From assembly GCA_965199135.1 (NCBI GenBank), contig OZ240685.1, forward strand, positions 3,410,001 through 3,474,000: a DNA stretch of 64,000 nucleotides. The letters run 5' to 3'. Both the position numbers and the translations under genes were made by a program. Source of the stretch: EB88 sp965199135 (GTDB lineage Bacteria > Acidobacteriota > Terriglobia > Terriglobales > Acidobacteriaceae). The notes under the pieces were generated by a model. The model was not told the origin of the DNA. It was given only the letters and a program-made list of their open reading frames with translations, and ran no database searches. Below are positions 28,319 through 36,429 of the stretch, in pieces (the stretch's first letter is position 1; the number at the start of each line of letters is the position of its first letter).

Positions 28319-28395
28319 TGGTGGCGGCGGACGGAATCGAACCGTCGACCTACGGGTTATGAGTCCGTCGCTCTAACCATCTGAGCTACGCCGCC
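28319..28395 (-). tRNA. tRNA-Met (anticodon CAT), elongator type
   Basis: On the minus strand a full cloverleaf can be drawn: acceptor GGCGGCG/CGCCGCC, D arm GCTC...GAGC, anticodon loop CTCATAA (anticodon CAT), variable AGGTC, T arm GACGG-TTCGATT-CCGTC, discriminator A and encoded CCA (28319-28321). The acceptor starts with a G-C pair, so it is not an initiator tRNA. The last anticodon-stem pair is an A-C mismatch. A lysidine-modified Ile2 tRNA cannot be wholly excluded but is less likely. Confidence 0.95.
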
Positions 28396-28508
28396 GCACC
28401 TTCCAGATGCAATGGTACAAGGCAGGGAGCCATCCTGCAACGGATTGTGGCTCCCCTGCCACGCCGTGTTGAAGACCTTCCGGCTGTTGCGGCCTCTAAG
28501 ATAGAGAG

Positions 28509-28904
28509 ATGGAAATCAAGCGCACGGGCTCACAGGGGTCGGCGAAGGGTTCGGCAGACTGGTTTACGGGTGAGGTCCGCATAGACGCGCTGTTCCAGGC
28601 GCCGGACCCGGCACGCGTGGGCGGGGCAAGCGTCACCTTTAGACCGGGCGCGCGCACGGCGTGGCACACGCATCCGCTGGGGCAGACGCTGATCGTCACC
28701 GAGGGTGCCGGCTGGGTGCAGCGCGAGGGTGAGCAGAAACAGGAGATCCACCCCGGCGACGTGGTCTGGTTCGCACCAGGCGAAAAACACTGGCACGGCG
28801 CCACCGCGGCTGTCGCCCTGACCCATATTGCGATCCAGGAGCGGGTCGACGGTAGAGCCGCAGACTGGCTGGAGCTTGTGACGGACGAGCAGTACCAGGC
28901 CTAA
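28509..28904 (+). CDS. cupin-domain protein
   Basis: 131 aa, a single small cupin barrel. The two cupin motifs are visible: GARTAWHTHPLGQTLIVTEG (His/His/Gln metal site) and HPGDVVWFAPGEKHWHGA (His). Many relatives are annotated as carboxymuconolactone-associated cupins or quercetinase-like proteins, and this family often detoxifies or binds small aldehydes. The ATG at 28509 follows AGAGAG. It stands alone between tRNA-Met and kdsB. The substrate is not predictable. Confidence 0.85.
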   Translation: MEIKRTGSQGSAKGSADWFTGEVRIDALFQAPDPARVGGASVTFRPGARTAWHTHPLGQTLIVTEGAGWVQREGEQKQEIHPGDVVWFAPGEKHWHGATAAVALTHIAIQERVDGRAADWLELVTDEQYQA

Positions 28905-28971
28905 GCGCGATCATCCAACGACGCAGCGAAAGATAGAGCCGGCACGGCCGGCTTGTACGAAGGAGTTCCTG

Positions 28972-29748
28972 TTGGCTGAGCACGACCACCCCACCGCGCC
29001 TCATGTTCTGGGCGTGATCCCTGCTCGGCTGGCGTCGACCCGCCTTCCGCGCAAGATGCTTCGCGAGATTGCCGGCGAGCCTATGCTGGCGTGGGTCTAT
29101 CGCGCTGCGCGAGCCTGTCCGGCACTGGATGGCGTCCTGATCGCCACGGACTCATCCGAGATCATGAACCTCGCGCAGCGCTATGGCTTCCCTGCCGTGT
29201 TTACGCCAGAAGACTGCGCCAGCGGGACCGATCGCGTCCATGCCGTTGCCGAGGCCATCCCGGCCGATATCTATGTAAACATCCAGGGGGATGAGCCGCT
29301 CCTGCGACCGGAACACCTCGATGCATTGCTGGCGCCGATGCTGCAGCCTCGCTCGGCAGGGCGGGTGGTCGAGGTATCTACGCTTGCGACCCCGTGCTCC
29401 CCGGAGCAGTTTCTTTCGCCACACGCGGTCAAGGTGGTGTGTGCCCGCGATGGCCGAGCTCTTTATTTCTCGCGTTCGCCGATCCCTTTCAACCGCGATG
29501 CGATCGAGCACGGGGTGCAGCCGTTGAAGCACCTGGGGCTGTATGCCTTTCGCAAAGAGGCGCTCGAGCGCTTTCCTCGCCTGCCGGCCAGCGCGCTTGA
29601 AGCGACAGAAAAGCTCGAGCAGTTACGGCTACTCGAGAACGGCATCGACATCTACGTCGCCGAGACGCCCTATGACACGCGCGGGGTGGATACAGAGGAA
29701 GACTTCCGGGTGGTGGAGGCGCAGCTGGTGCGGGAGCATAGCCGCTAA
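28972..29748 (+). CDS. kdsB: 3-deoxy-manno-octulosonate cytidylyltransferase (CMP-Kdo synthetase)
   Basis: 258 aa with the nucleotidyltransferase start GVIPARLASTRLPRKMLREIAG, then SGTDRVHAVAE, NIQGDEPLL, and the YFSRSPIPF and HLGLYAF motifs of KdsB. It activates Kdo with CTP for LPS core synthesis. A TTG at 28972 is the start, supported by AAGGAG 6 nt upstream; the first 10 residues precede the conserved core. It is the only Kdo-pathway gene in the window and confirms a diderm, LPS-bearing host. Confidence 0.94.
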   Translation: MAEHDHPTAPHVLGVIPARLASTRLPRKMLREIAGEPMLAWVYRAARACPALDGVLIATDSSEIMNLAQRYGFPAVFTPEDCASGTDRVHAVAEAIPADIYVNIQGDEPLLRPEHLDALLAPMLQPRSAGRVVEVSTLATPCSPEQFLSPHAVKVVCARDGRALYFSRSPIPFNRDAIEHGVQPLKHLGLYAFRKEALERFPRLPASALEATEKLEQLRLLENGIDIYVAETPYDTRGVDTEEDFRVVEAQLVREHSR

Positions 29749-29775
29749 ATAGCTTTGTTCGGAAGAAAACATAAA

Positions 29776-29792
29776 CCGGCTAGAATAGCCGG
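29776..29792. promoter_or_regulatory. inverted repeat over a possible -10 of the LysR gene
   Basis: CCGGCTA-GAA-TAGCCGG, a perfect 7-bp palindrome with a 3-nt centre, 33 nt before the LysR GTG. The centre includes TAGAAT, a good -10 candidate, though the -35 is weak. It could be an autoregulatory operator or a weak terminator for kdsB. Confidence 0.3.
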
Positions 29793-29825
29793 GGACTGCA
29801 TCACCCGCAGACAGGAGCAGGGCCA

Positions 29826-30746
29826 GTGGACTTTGAGCAACTGCGCACGTTTCTTGAAGTCAGTCGTCTGCGATCGTTTTCCCGCGCAGCGGAAAAACTG
29901 AGTGTCACGCAGCCGGCGATCTCGGCACAGATCCGATCCCTTGAGACCGAGGTAGGCGCGCGGCTGTTTGACCGCGATGGTGGCAAGGTCACCTTTACCG
30001 CGGCCGGTCGTGTCTTTGAGCCCTTTGCCGAGCATGTGCTCTCCTGCCATGCCCACATCGGCATCACGATAGCGGAGCTCCATCGGTCGCCCCGGGGCGA
30101 GATCTCGATCAGTGCGAACGAGGCCACGAGCCTCTATGTGCTGCCCCAGGTGTTTGCCGCCTTCAAGAAGCAGTACACCCGCGTCGCGCTCAAGATCGAG
30201 CGGGCCGACCGGGCCGGCATTCTCGAAGGCGTCCTGAATCGTGAAGTGGACTTCGGCGTCGTGAGCCTCCCGGTCAAGGACGCGCGTTTAACCATCGAGC
30301 GGATCCACAAGGATGAAGTGGTCCTCGTGACCGGCCCGGCCCACCCCCTGGCCGGGCGTGAGAGTGTCACCATGCACGAGCTGCTCGAGTACCCGTTGCT
30401 GCTGACCAAGAGCGGCCGCCAGCGCGACCAGCTGGACGATTTCTTTCGCGCGGAGGACGTGCACCCGAAGGTCGCGATGGAGGTCGAGTCGAGCGAACTG
30501 TTGAAGCGGCTGATCGCCGCCGGGCTGGGGATGGGCTTTCTACCCAGGGCCGTTGTGGCCCAGGATGCGGCGCTCGGAACCGTGCGGGTGCTGAAGGTGG
30601 AAGGGCTCAAGATCACCCGGGAACTGGCGCTGATCTTCCGCAAGGAGAAGACGCTGTCGCGGGCGGCGCATGCGTTTCTCGAGATAGCGACCGGGCAGAA
30701 CCGGGTGGCGCAGGCGGTCCCGGTCAAGGTTGCGAAAACGCGTTGA
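29826..30746 (+). CDS. LysR-family transcriptional regulator
   Basis: 306 aa. The first about 60 residues are the winged helix-turn-helix (MDFEQLRTFLEVSRLRSFSRAAEKLSVTQPAISAQIRSLE), followed by a linker helix and a two-lobed periplasmic-binding-type effector domain (REVDFGVVSLPV ... LLLTKSGRQRDQLDDFF ... GLGMGFLPRAVV). The family resembles the CysB/CbbR/CbL type. A GTG start at 29826 has AGGAG 8 nt upstream. It lies 81 nt before araD on the same strand. Control of the arabinose genes is plausible by position only. Confidence 0.9.
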   Translation: MDFEQLRTFLEVSRLRSFSRAAEKLSVTQPAISAQIRSLETEVGARLFDRDGGKVTFTAAGRVFEPFAEHVLSCHAHIGITIAELHRSPRGEISISANEATSLYVLPQVFAAFKKQYTRVALKIERADRAGILEGVLNREVDFGVVSLPVKDARLTIERIHKDEVVLVTGPAHPLAGRESVTMHELLEYPLLLTKSGRQRDQLDDFFRAEDVHPKVAMEVESSELLKRLIAAGLGMGFLPRAVVAQDAALGTVRVLKVEGLKITRELALIFRKEKTLSRAAHAFLEIATGQNRVAQAVPVKVAKTR

Positions 30747-30827
30747 GGGTTGCCCCGGCCGCTTGAACGTCCCACGGCAGCTTGACCCGGATTCCGGGTT
30801 GAGGTGAGATCAGGAGAGAGGGATCCC

Positions 30828-31514
30828 ATGCTCGAAGAACTCAAAAACCAAGTTTTGGAAGCCAACCTGGAGCTGGTCCGCAAGGGCCTGGTGATCCACA
30901 CCTGGGGCAATGCTAGTGGCATCGACCGCAAGGAAGGCCTGGTGGTGATCAAGCCAAGTGGCGTCCCCTACGAGTCGATGCGGGCCGAAGACATGGTTGT
31001 GACCGACCTCGACGGAGACGTGGTTGAGGGCTCGCTCAAGCCCAGTTCTGATCTTGGTACCCATATCCTGCTCTATCGCGCCTTTGAACACACCGGGGGT
31101 GTGGTGCATACGCACTCGGAGTTTGCAACCTGCTGGGCGCAGGCGGCGCGACCCATACCGCCGCTTGGAACCACGCATGCGGACTACTTCTACGGCCCGA
31201 TTCCTGTGACCGAAGAGCTGAGTCCTTTCGAGATCAAGGGCGATTATGTGCACAACACAGGCCTCGCGATCACGCGCCGCTTCCGCACGCTCGATGCCGA
31301 GGCTATCCCGGGGGTGCTCGTTGCAGGTCATGCGCCCTTTGCCTGGGGCGGTTCGCCGCATGAGGCTGCGCACAATGCAGTGGTGCTCGAGGCAATCGCG
31401 AAGATGGCCTGGGTGACGCTGCAGCTGAATCCGAATGCGAAGCAGGTCTCGCAGGGTCTGCTGGATCGGCATTACTTCCGCAAGCATGGAGCGGCGGCGA
31501 CCTACGGGCAGTAA
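30828..31514 (+). CDS. araD: L-ribulose-5-phosphate 4-epimerase
   Basis: 228 aa of the class II aldolase fold. The phosphate/substrate motifs GNASGIDR and KPSG are near the start, and the metal ligands are VVHTHSEFA (His94, His96) and AGHAPFAWG (His168). It converts L-ribulose-5-phosphate to D-xylulose-5-phosphate in L-arabinose breakdown. The ATG at 30828 has AGGAGAGAGG upstream; a frame opening at 30804 adds only 8 residues without support. The next same-strand genes are the isomerase and the kinase of the same route. A small hairpin (ACCCGG-ATT-CCGGGT, 30785-30799) lies just before the SD. Confidence 0.92.
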   Translation: MLEELKNQVLEANLELVRKGLVIHTWGNASGIDRKEGLVVIKPSGVPYESMRAEDMVVTDLDGDVVEGSLKPSSDLGTHILLYRAFEHTGGVVHTHSEFATCWAQAARPIPPLGTTHADYFYGPIPVTEELSPFEIKGDYVHNTGLAITRRFRTLDAEAIPGVLVAGHAPFAWGGSPHEAAHNAVVLEAIAKMAWVTLQLNPNAKQVSQGLLDRHYFRKHGAAATYGQ

Positions 31515-31607
31515 GGTCCCGCGAACGATCAAAGAGCAGAACCCTCTGTGAATCCGCATGGCCGGGCCTGCTGCTGCCGCCATGGACGAATGCGCTGCGG
31601 ATGCTGT

Positions 31608-31629
31608 AGAACAAGGCGGAGCTTGTTCT
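31608..31629. promoter_or_regulatory. hairpin in the araD-isomerase spacer
   Basis: AGAACAAG-N6-CTTGTTCT, an 8-bp perfect stem in the 239-nt gap before the isomerase gene. No T run follows, so an operator or mRNA-processing structure is as likely as a terminator. Nothing else is recognisable in the gap. Confidence 0.3.
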
Positions 31630-31753
31630 GCTGGTAAGCGTCGGTGTGCTCGCGCGATTATGTTTGAATCAACAACGAAAGATGGGCCAGGAGCAGCAAT
31701 CGCTCCGGACCCGCCACCCCCAAGTTTGTTCCACTAGCCCTTGCTGAGGAAAT

Positions 31754-33166
31754 ATGAAGAAGCAGCTTACGTTCGGCGTCATTGTTGGTTCGCGCGGGTT
31801 CTTCCCGCATCACCTGGCGAAGGAAGGCCGCGAAGACATGATCGCGGTGCTTTCCAGGCTCGGCTACAACTCGGTCGTCCTCTCGCCGGAGCAGACGCAG
31901 CATGGCGCTGTGCAGACGCCCGATGACGCGCGCCACTGCGCGGAGCTGTTCAAGCGGAACGCCGACATGATCGACGGCATCATCGTGACGCTGCCGAACT
32001 TCGGCGAGGAGCGCGCGATCGTGGACGCGATCCGGCTGAGCGGGCTGAAGGTTCCGGTGCTGGTGCAGGCGACGCCGGACCGCACGGAGATCATGAAGAT
32101 CGCCAACCGCCGCGATTCGTTCTGCGGCAAGATGTCGGCCTGCAACAACCTGATGCAGTACAACATCCCCTACTCGCTGACCTCGAAGCACTGCGTCGCA
32201 CCGCAGAGCGAGCTGTTTGCGAAGGACCTGGCAGACTTCGCGGCGACCTGCCGTGTGGTGAACGGCTTCAAGAACCTGCGCATCGGCGCGATCGGCGCCC
32301 GGCCGGCGGCATTCAACACTGTGCGCTACTCCGAAAAGATCCTCGAGCACAATGGCATCTCGGTCGAAACGCTGGACCTGTCGGAAGTGATCGGCCGCAT
32401 CAACCGCATGAAGGACACCGACGACGCGGCCCAGGCAAAGCTCGGCGCGATCAAGCAGTACGTCCCCACCACGGACATCCCGGCTGAAGCCCTGATGAAG
32501 ATGGCCAAGCTGGGCGCCGTGATCGACGGCTGGATGAAGGAAACCTACTGCACCATCTCGGCGATCCAGTGCTGGACGGCCATGGAAGAGTTCTTCGGCG
32601 TGGTGCCGTGCACAGTGATGAGCATGATGAGCGAGAACCTGTTTTCGTCCGCGTGCGAAACCGACGTGGCCGGCGTGCTGAGCATGTATGGGCTGGCGCT
32701 TGCAAGCGAAACGCCGAGCGCGCTGCTTGACTGGAACAACAACTACGGCGACGACGACGACAAGGCTGTCTGCTTCCACTGCTCGAACCTGCCGAAGCAT
32801 TTCTTCGAGTCGGTCGTCATGGACTTCCAGGCGATCATCGCGGGCACGGTCGGCAAGGACAACACCTTCGGCACCTGCGTGGGCCGCGTGAAGGCCGGGG
32901 CGATGAGCTACCTGCGCTTCTCGACCGATGACCTCACGGGCCGGATTCGCGGCTACGTGGGTGAGGGTGAGTTCACCAACGATCCGCTCGAAACATTCGG
33001 CGGCGCCGGGGTCTGCCGCATCCCGAAGATGCAGAAGCTGCTGCGCTATATCTGCGAGAACGCCTTTGAGCACCACGTTGCGGCGAACTTCTCGAATGTC
33101 GCCGCGCCGGTCTACGAAGCAGCCACGAAGTATCTTGGCTGGCAGATGCACCTTCACGGCGAGTAG
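31754..33166 (+). CDS. L-fucose/L-arabinose isomerase-family protein
   Basis: 470 aa of the L-fucose/L-arabinose isomerase superfamily (FucI/AraA fold): N-terminal Rossmann-like domains (FGVIVGSRGFFP, GIIVTLPNFGEE, VQATPD), then the catalytic region (YCTISAIQCWTAMEEFFGVVPC, SACETDVAGVLSMYGLAL, HCSNLP, FGTCVGRVKAGAMSYLRFSTDD). It is not a canonical AraA. Because it lies between araD and araB, the best inference is that it performs the L-arabinose to L-ribulose step. The ATG at 31754 has GAGGA 4 nt upstream. Confidence 0.82.
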   Translation: MKKQLTFGVIVGSRGFFPHHLAKEGREDMIAVLSRLGYNSVVLSPEQTQHGAVQTPDDARHCAELFKRNADMIDGIIVTLPNFGEERAIVDAIRLSGLKVPVLVQATPDRTEIMKIANRRDSFCGKMSACNNLMQYNIPYSLTSKHCVAPQSELFAKDLADFAATCRVVNGFKNLRIGAIGARPAAFNTVRYSEKILEHNGISVETLDLSEVIGRINRMKDTDDAAQAKLGAIKQYVPTTDIPAEALMKMAKLGAVIDGWMKETYCTISAIQCWTAMEEFFGVVPCTVMSMMSENLFSSACETDVAGVLSMYGLALASETPSALLDWNNNYGDDDDKAVCFHCSNLPKHFFESVVMDFQAIIAGTVGKDNTFGTCVGRVKAGAMSYLRFSTDDLTGRIRGYVGEGEFTNDPLETFGGAGVCRIPKMQKLLRYICENAFEHHVAANFSNVAAPVYEAATKYLGWQMHLHGE

Positions 33167-33188
33167 GCACAAAACCGCCTGAGCGGCT

Positions 33189-33250
33189 GGCGGTCAATTC
33201 TTGACATGTCGGCGCCCCTCAAGGGGCAGACATGTCACGAAGTGACCGCC
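33189..33250. repeat. 62-nt nested palindrome (REP-like or attenuator element)
   Basis: Three stems pair around one centre: GGCGGTCA (33189-33196) with TGACCGCC (33243-33250), TGACATGTC (33202-33210) with GACATGTCA (33229-33237), and GCCCC (33214-33218) with GGGGC (33223-33227). The outer internal loop is 5 by 5 nt. It lies between the isomerase stop and the araB ATG. No other copy was seen in this window. Confidence 0.75.
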
Positions 33251-33280
33251 TCCCGCGGCAGGGGGTCTTAGGATTGGTGT

Positions 33281-34864
33281 ATGGCAGGGACGATTGTTGC
33301 GGGTGTGGATTTTGGGACGCTGAGTGTTCGGGTAACACTGCTCGATAGCGAGCGTGGACGGCTGGGAACCGCGTCCGCGGAGTACGCATTGCACCGGCGC
33401 CGGGATGATCCGGATTACGCCACCCAGTCGCACGCCGAACAGATGGACGCGCTCGTCACGGCCACGCGAAAAGTGCTCACGGAGAGCGGCGTGAACGGGC
33501 AAAGCGTGGCTGCGATCGCGCTCGATACGACAGGTTCGAGCGTGATCATGGTCGACGCCGCGATGCAGCCGCTTGGCGAGTACTACCTGTGGTGTGATCA
33601 TCGCGCAAAAGGGGAAGCGCAGGAGATAACGGCGCTCGCGCACGCGGAGAACCTCGAGGCGATTGCGTGGTGTGGGGGTGTGTACTCACACGAGTGGGGC
33701 TTTGCCAAGCTGCTGCACTGGCTGCGGCAGAATCCTGACCAGCGTGCGGCCTTTGCCACAGCATTCGAGCATTGCGACATGGTCGCCGCGACGCTTGCCG
33801 GGATCACGGATCCAACGCAGGTGAAGCGAAGTGTCTGCGCGATGGGGCATAAGTGGCTCTGGAACCCGAAGTGGGGCGGCCTGCCGCCGGAGGAGTTCTT
33901 CGTCAAGCTTGACCCGCTGCTTGCGGGCGTGCGCGCGAAGTTCGATGGCGTGTACCAGACCTCGGACAACATCGCCGGGAGGCTTGCACCGGCGTGGGCG
34001 GAGCGCACGGGCCTCTGCGCAGGCATTCCGATACCGGTCGGCGCATTTGACGCGCACTGGGATGCGATCGGCGCAGGCTGCCGCGAGGGCGATGTCGTCA
34101 ACGTCGTCGGCACTTCCACCTGCATCATCGCGATGGAGCGCAAAACCACGCTGGTTCCAGGCGTCTGCGGCGTGGTGCCGGGCAGTGTGCACCCCGAGTT
34201 CACCGGGGTCGAAGCAGGGCTTTCCGCGACCGGCGACATCTTTGAAGCGATTGCGCGGCGTGCCGGGACGAAGGTTCGCGAGCTCGCCCAGGGGCTGGAA
34301 CAGTATCGCGCCGGGCAGACGGGGCTGCTGCGCCTGAGCTGGGACAATGGCGACCGCACCGTCCTTGTCAACTCCGAACTGGGAGGCATCACGCTGGGCT
34401 GGAACCTTATCCACACCGCGCAGGACGAGCTCTACGCCGCGATCGAAGGCACCGCGTTCCATACGCGGATCGTGCTCGAGCGGATGGCGGCGCATGGGGT
34501 GCCGGTGGATCGAGTGATCAATGCCGGTGGGATCCCGCAGAACAACCTCGTGCTCAACCAGGTGTACGCCGATGTGCTTGGCAAGCCGGTGCTCGTGCCC
34601 GACGGCATTCCCACGTCGCTCGGCTCGGGAATCTTTGCACTGGTTGCTGCGGGAGCGTTCCCGTCGATCGAAGCCGCGCAGGACAAGCTTTGTCTGCCCT
34701 TCCGCACCTACACCCCTGCCCCGCAGGCGCATGCGATCTACAACCAGCTGTTTGCACTGTACCGGAAGATCTACTTCGGGCTTGGCATGCGTGACGCGGA
34801 ACCAGTCAGCCTTGGCGAGGTTCTGCCGGAACTGCGCCGGATCGCTTCGGCGCAACGCGGGTAA
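33281..34864 (+). CDS. araB: ribulokinase (FGGY family)
   Basis: 527 aa. The ATPase-fold start is VAGVDFGTLSVRVTLLD, with IALDTTGSSV, LWCDHRA and WGFAKLLHWL. The C-terminal domain has the FGGY-like GTAFHTRIVLERMAAHGVPVDRVINAGGIPQNN phosphate loop. Length and motifs match AraB, which phosphorylates L-ribulose using ATP. It completes an L-arabinose route (isomerase, kinase, epimerase) with the two genes upstream. The start ATG follows the 62-nt palindrome by 30 nt, and no strong SD is visible. No arabinose transporter is in the window. Confidence 0.93.
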   Translation: MAGTIVAGVDFGTLSVRVTLLDSERGRLGTASAEYALHRRRDDPDYATQSHAEQMDALVTATRKVLTESGVNGQSVAAIALDTTGSSVIMVDAAMQPLGEYYLWCDHRAKGEAQEITALAHAENLEAIAWCGGVYSHEWGFAKLLHWLRQNPDQRAAFATAFEHCDMVAATLAGITDPTQVKRSVCAMGHKWLWNPKWGGLPPEEFFVKLDPLLAGVRAKFDGVYQTSDNIAGRLAPAWAERTGLCAGIPIPVGAFDAHWDAIGAGCREGDVVNVVGTSTCIIAMERKTTLVPGVCGVVPGSVHPEFTGVEAGLSATGDIFEAIARRAGTKVRELAQGLEQYRAGQTGLLRLSWDNGDRTVLVNSELGGITLGWNLIHTAQDELYAAIEGTAFHTRIVLERMAAHGVPVDRVINAGGIPQNNLVLNQVYADVLGKPVLVPDGIPTSLGSGIFALVAAGAFPSIEAAQDKLCLPFRTYTPAPQAHAIYNQLFALYRKIYFGLGMRDAEPVSLGEVLPELRRIASAQRG

Positions 34865-34977
34865 CCGCCTGCACGGCTTGCGGGCACTCTTTGCCTCTTC
34901 GCCTGGTGCCTCGGTGCCTCGGTGCCGGATGAGGCGGACCTCGCTCGCGACTCGGCCCGCACCCGCGGAGGCGGTCG

Positions 34978-36111
34978 TCAAGTCCAGTAGAGGATTCTTA
35001 CCCGCGGCAACAGCTCGGCAATCGCGGTGTCAAAGAACGTCCGCAGTTCGCGCATTTCGTCCCTGGGGTAGACGTACTTGAAGCCGCCGAACTTGGTGCG
35101 CTTTTCGCTGCGCGCTTCTTCTCGGAGGTCGAGCTTCGTCTTGGGGTACCAGCCCAGCAGTACCTCTTTTGATGAGGGTGTGAAGCGATGGGTGATGAGC
35201 TCGGCGGTGAGATCGACTTCGGGGATGCCGTCGATTGCGGCAGCGACTGCGAGCAGAAGCTCGCGATACCCGCTCTGCCAGTTCGCTATTGGCATGATCG
35301 GAGCGATGGTAAGGCCGACGGGATAGCCGGCCAGCGCCATGCGACGGAGGGCAGCCAGGCGCCCGGCTACGGTGGCGGTGCCGCCTTCGAGGTCGCGCGT
35401 GACGGAACGGGCGTTGAGCGAGAAGCGGACGCGGGTCCGTCCCTGGTGGTCAAGGCGCGCGAGATGCTCAACGGCATTGAACTTGGTGGTCCAGCGGAGC
35501 TGCACGGGCGCGTCCCATTCGCCGAAGAAGCGGATAGAGGCTTCAAGCGAACCGGTCAGGTGTTCGATCCCAAGCGGGTCGGTGTAGCAGGAGGCCTCAA
35601 AGGTGGTGCCCTCGTCGGCGCGGTCGCGGGAGCGCGAGGTAATGGTTCCCTGCCCTGCGTAGGGGCGCAGGGCCTCGAGGATCTCGGGCACATTGGCGTA
35701 GGCGCGAGTCACTGGCGGTCCGCTCAGTGAACCCGCAAGGTAGCAGTACTGGCAGTGCGCGGGACACCCCTGCGCGAGATGGAACTGCCAGTCGGCCGAG
35801 GGTGGGATGGGCTGCAGCTTGCGCTTGCCCGGAGGCGACAGGACGATCGCGAACGTGCTCTTCGCAAGGGCGTAACTCCTGCCGGGGGTTTCGGCGGCGA
35901 AGGAGGGCAGGCGGTTGGTGGTGAGCCGGGTGACCTCGGCGCCGTAGGAGGCTGCCCGGTCGAGCATGGAGCGGCCGTGCGGAAGGGCGAGTGCGTCCGG
36001 GGTGATCAGGACGCGTCGTGGTCGCCAAAGCTTTCCTTCTGATTCAAGGCCGGCGGTGACGTCTGTCGGGATGGGGGTCTGCTGAGCTTCCGGGAGCAGC
36101 GTCGTCGGCAT
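34978..36111 (-). CDS. spore photoproduct lyase-like radical SAM enzyme
   Basis: 377 aa. The radical SAM cluster is CPAHCQYC (Cys116, Cys120, Cys123). The SPL signature that follows includes FEASCYTDPLGIEHLTGSL, where Cys175 aligns with the H-donor cysteine of B. subtilis SPL, then LRWTTKFNAVEHL and RVRFSLN. It fits the repair of spore-photoproduct thymine lesions, although the host lineage is not known to sporulate. The frame is open upstream to 36369 through a dispersed-repeat element, so I chose the ATG at 36111; no strong SD is seen there. Confidence 0.82.
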   Translation of the reverse strand: MPTTLLPEAQQTPIPTDVTAGLESEGKLWRPRRVLITPDALALPHGRSMLDRAASYGAEVTRLTTNRLPSFAAETPGRSYALAKSTFAIVLSPPGKRKLQPIPPSADWQFHLAQGCPAHCQYCYLAGSLSGPPVTRAYANVPEILEALRPYAGQGTITSRSRDRADEGTTFEASCYTDPLGIEHLTGSLEASIRFFGEWDAPVQLRWTTKFNAVEHLARLDHQGRTRVRFSLNARSVTRDLEGGTATVAGRLAALRRMALAGYPVGLTIAPIMPIANWQSGYRELLLAVAAAIDGIPEVDLTAELITHRFTPSSKEVLLGWYPKTKLDLREEARSEKRTKFGGFKYVYPRDEMRELRTFFDTAIAELLPRVRILYWT

Positions 36112-36226
36112 AGGGGTTGGAGACTCGGCGGTGTCGAGGGGATGCGCGCTGCCCTCTCGGCACGGGAACGGGCTTTGACCGGGTGGATAGCGCCTGCGCT
36201 CCGATCGGGGCTGGCTGACCCGGATC

Positions 36227-36243
36227 GTCATCCTGAGCGCAGC
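36227..36243 (+). repeat. dispersed short repeat copy (GTCATCCTGAGCGCAGC)
   Basis: This 17-nt word occurs again, exactly and inverted, at 41521-41537. It lies in the 318-bp stretch 36112-36429 between the SPL gene and sucA, which otherwise shows nothing I recognise. Both copies sit outside genes, which fits a mobile or structural intergenic repeat. Confidence 0.6.
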
Positions 36244-36429
36244 TAGGGACATGCGGCTCTGCTGAGCTGATTCCTGTCGGACTGTCCGGATCCCACACCT
36301 CAACTTCAGGATGTGGACCTTGGTCATCGACCCTTCCGCCACCAGCCCTGACCTTGGAATGGTCACCATGGTCTCGGGGCGAGCACCACGCAGAAAGGCG
36401 CGCAGTGCCCGCCAGCCACGGAGGCCGTC

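Noticed and set aside
28319..28395. tRNA-Met as an integration (att) site
   Set aside because: No direct repeat of the tRNA 3' end and no integrase were seen nearby; the flanking genes look like chromosomal housekeeping genes.
31658..33172. 504-codon minus-strand frame over the isomerase
   Set aside because: It is rich in His/Val/Arg runs typical of antisense frames; the plus-strand isomerase has clear family motifs and an SD.
36112..36369. N-terminal extension of the SPL gene to 36369
   Set aside because: The extra 86 residues run through the dispersed repeat and have no SPL counterpart.
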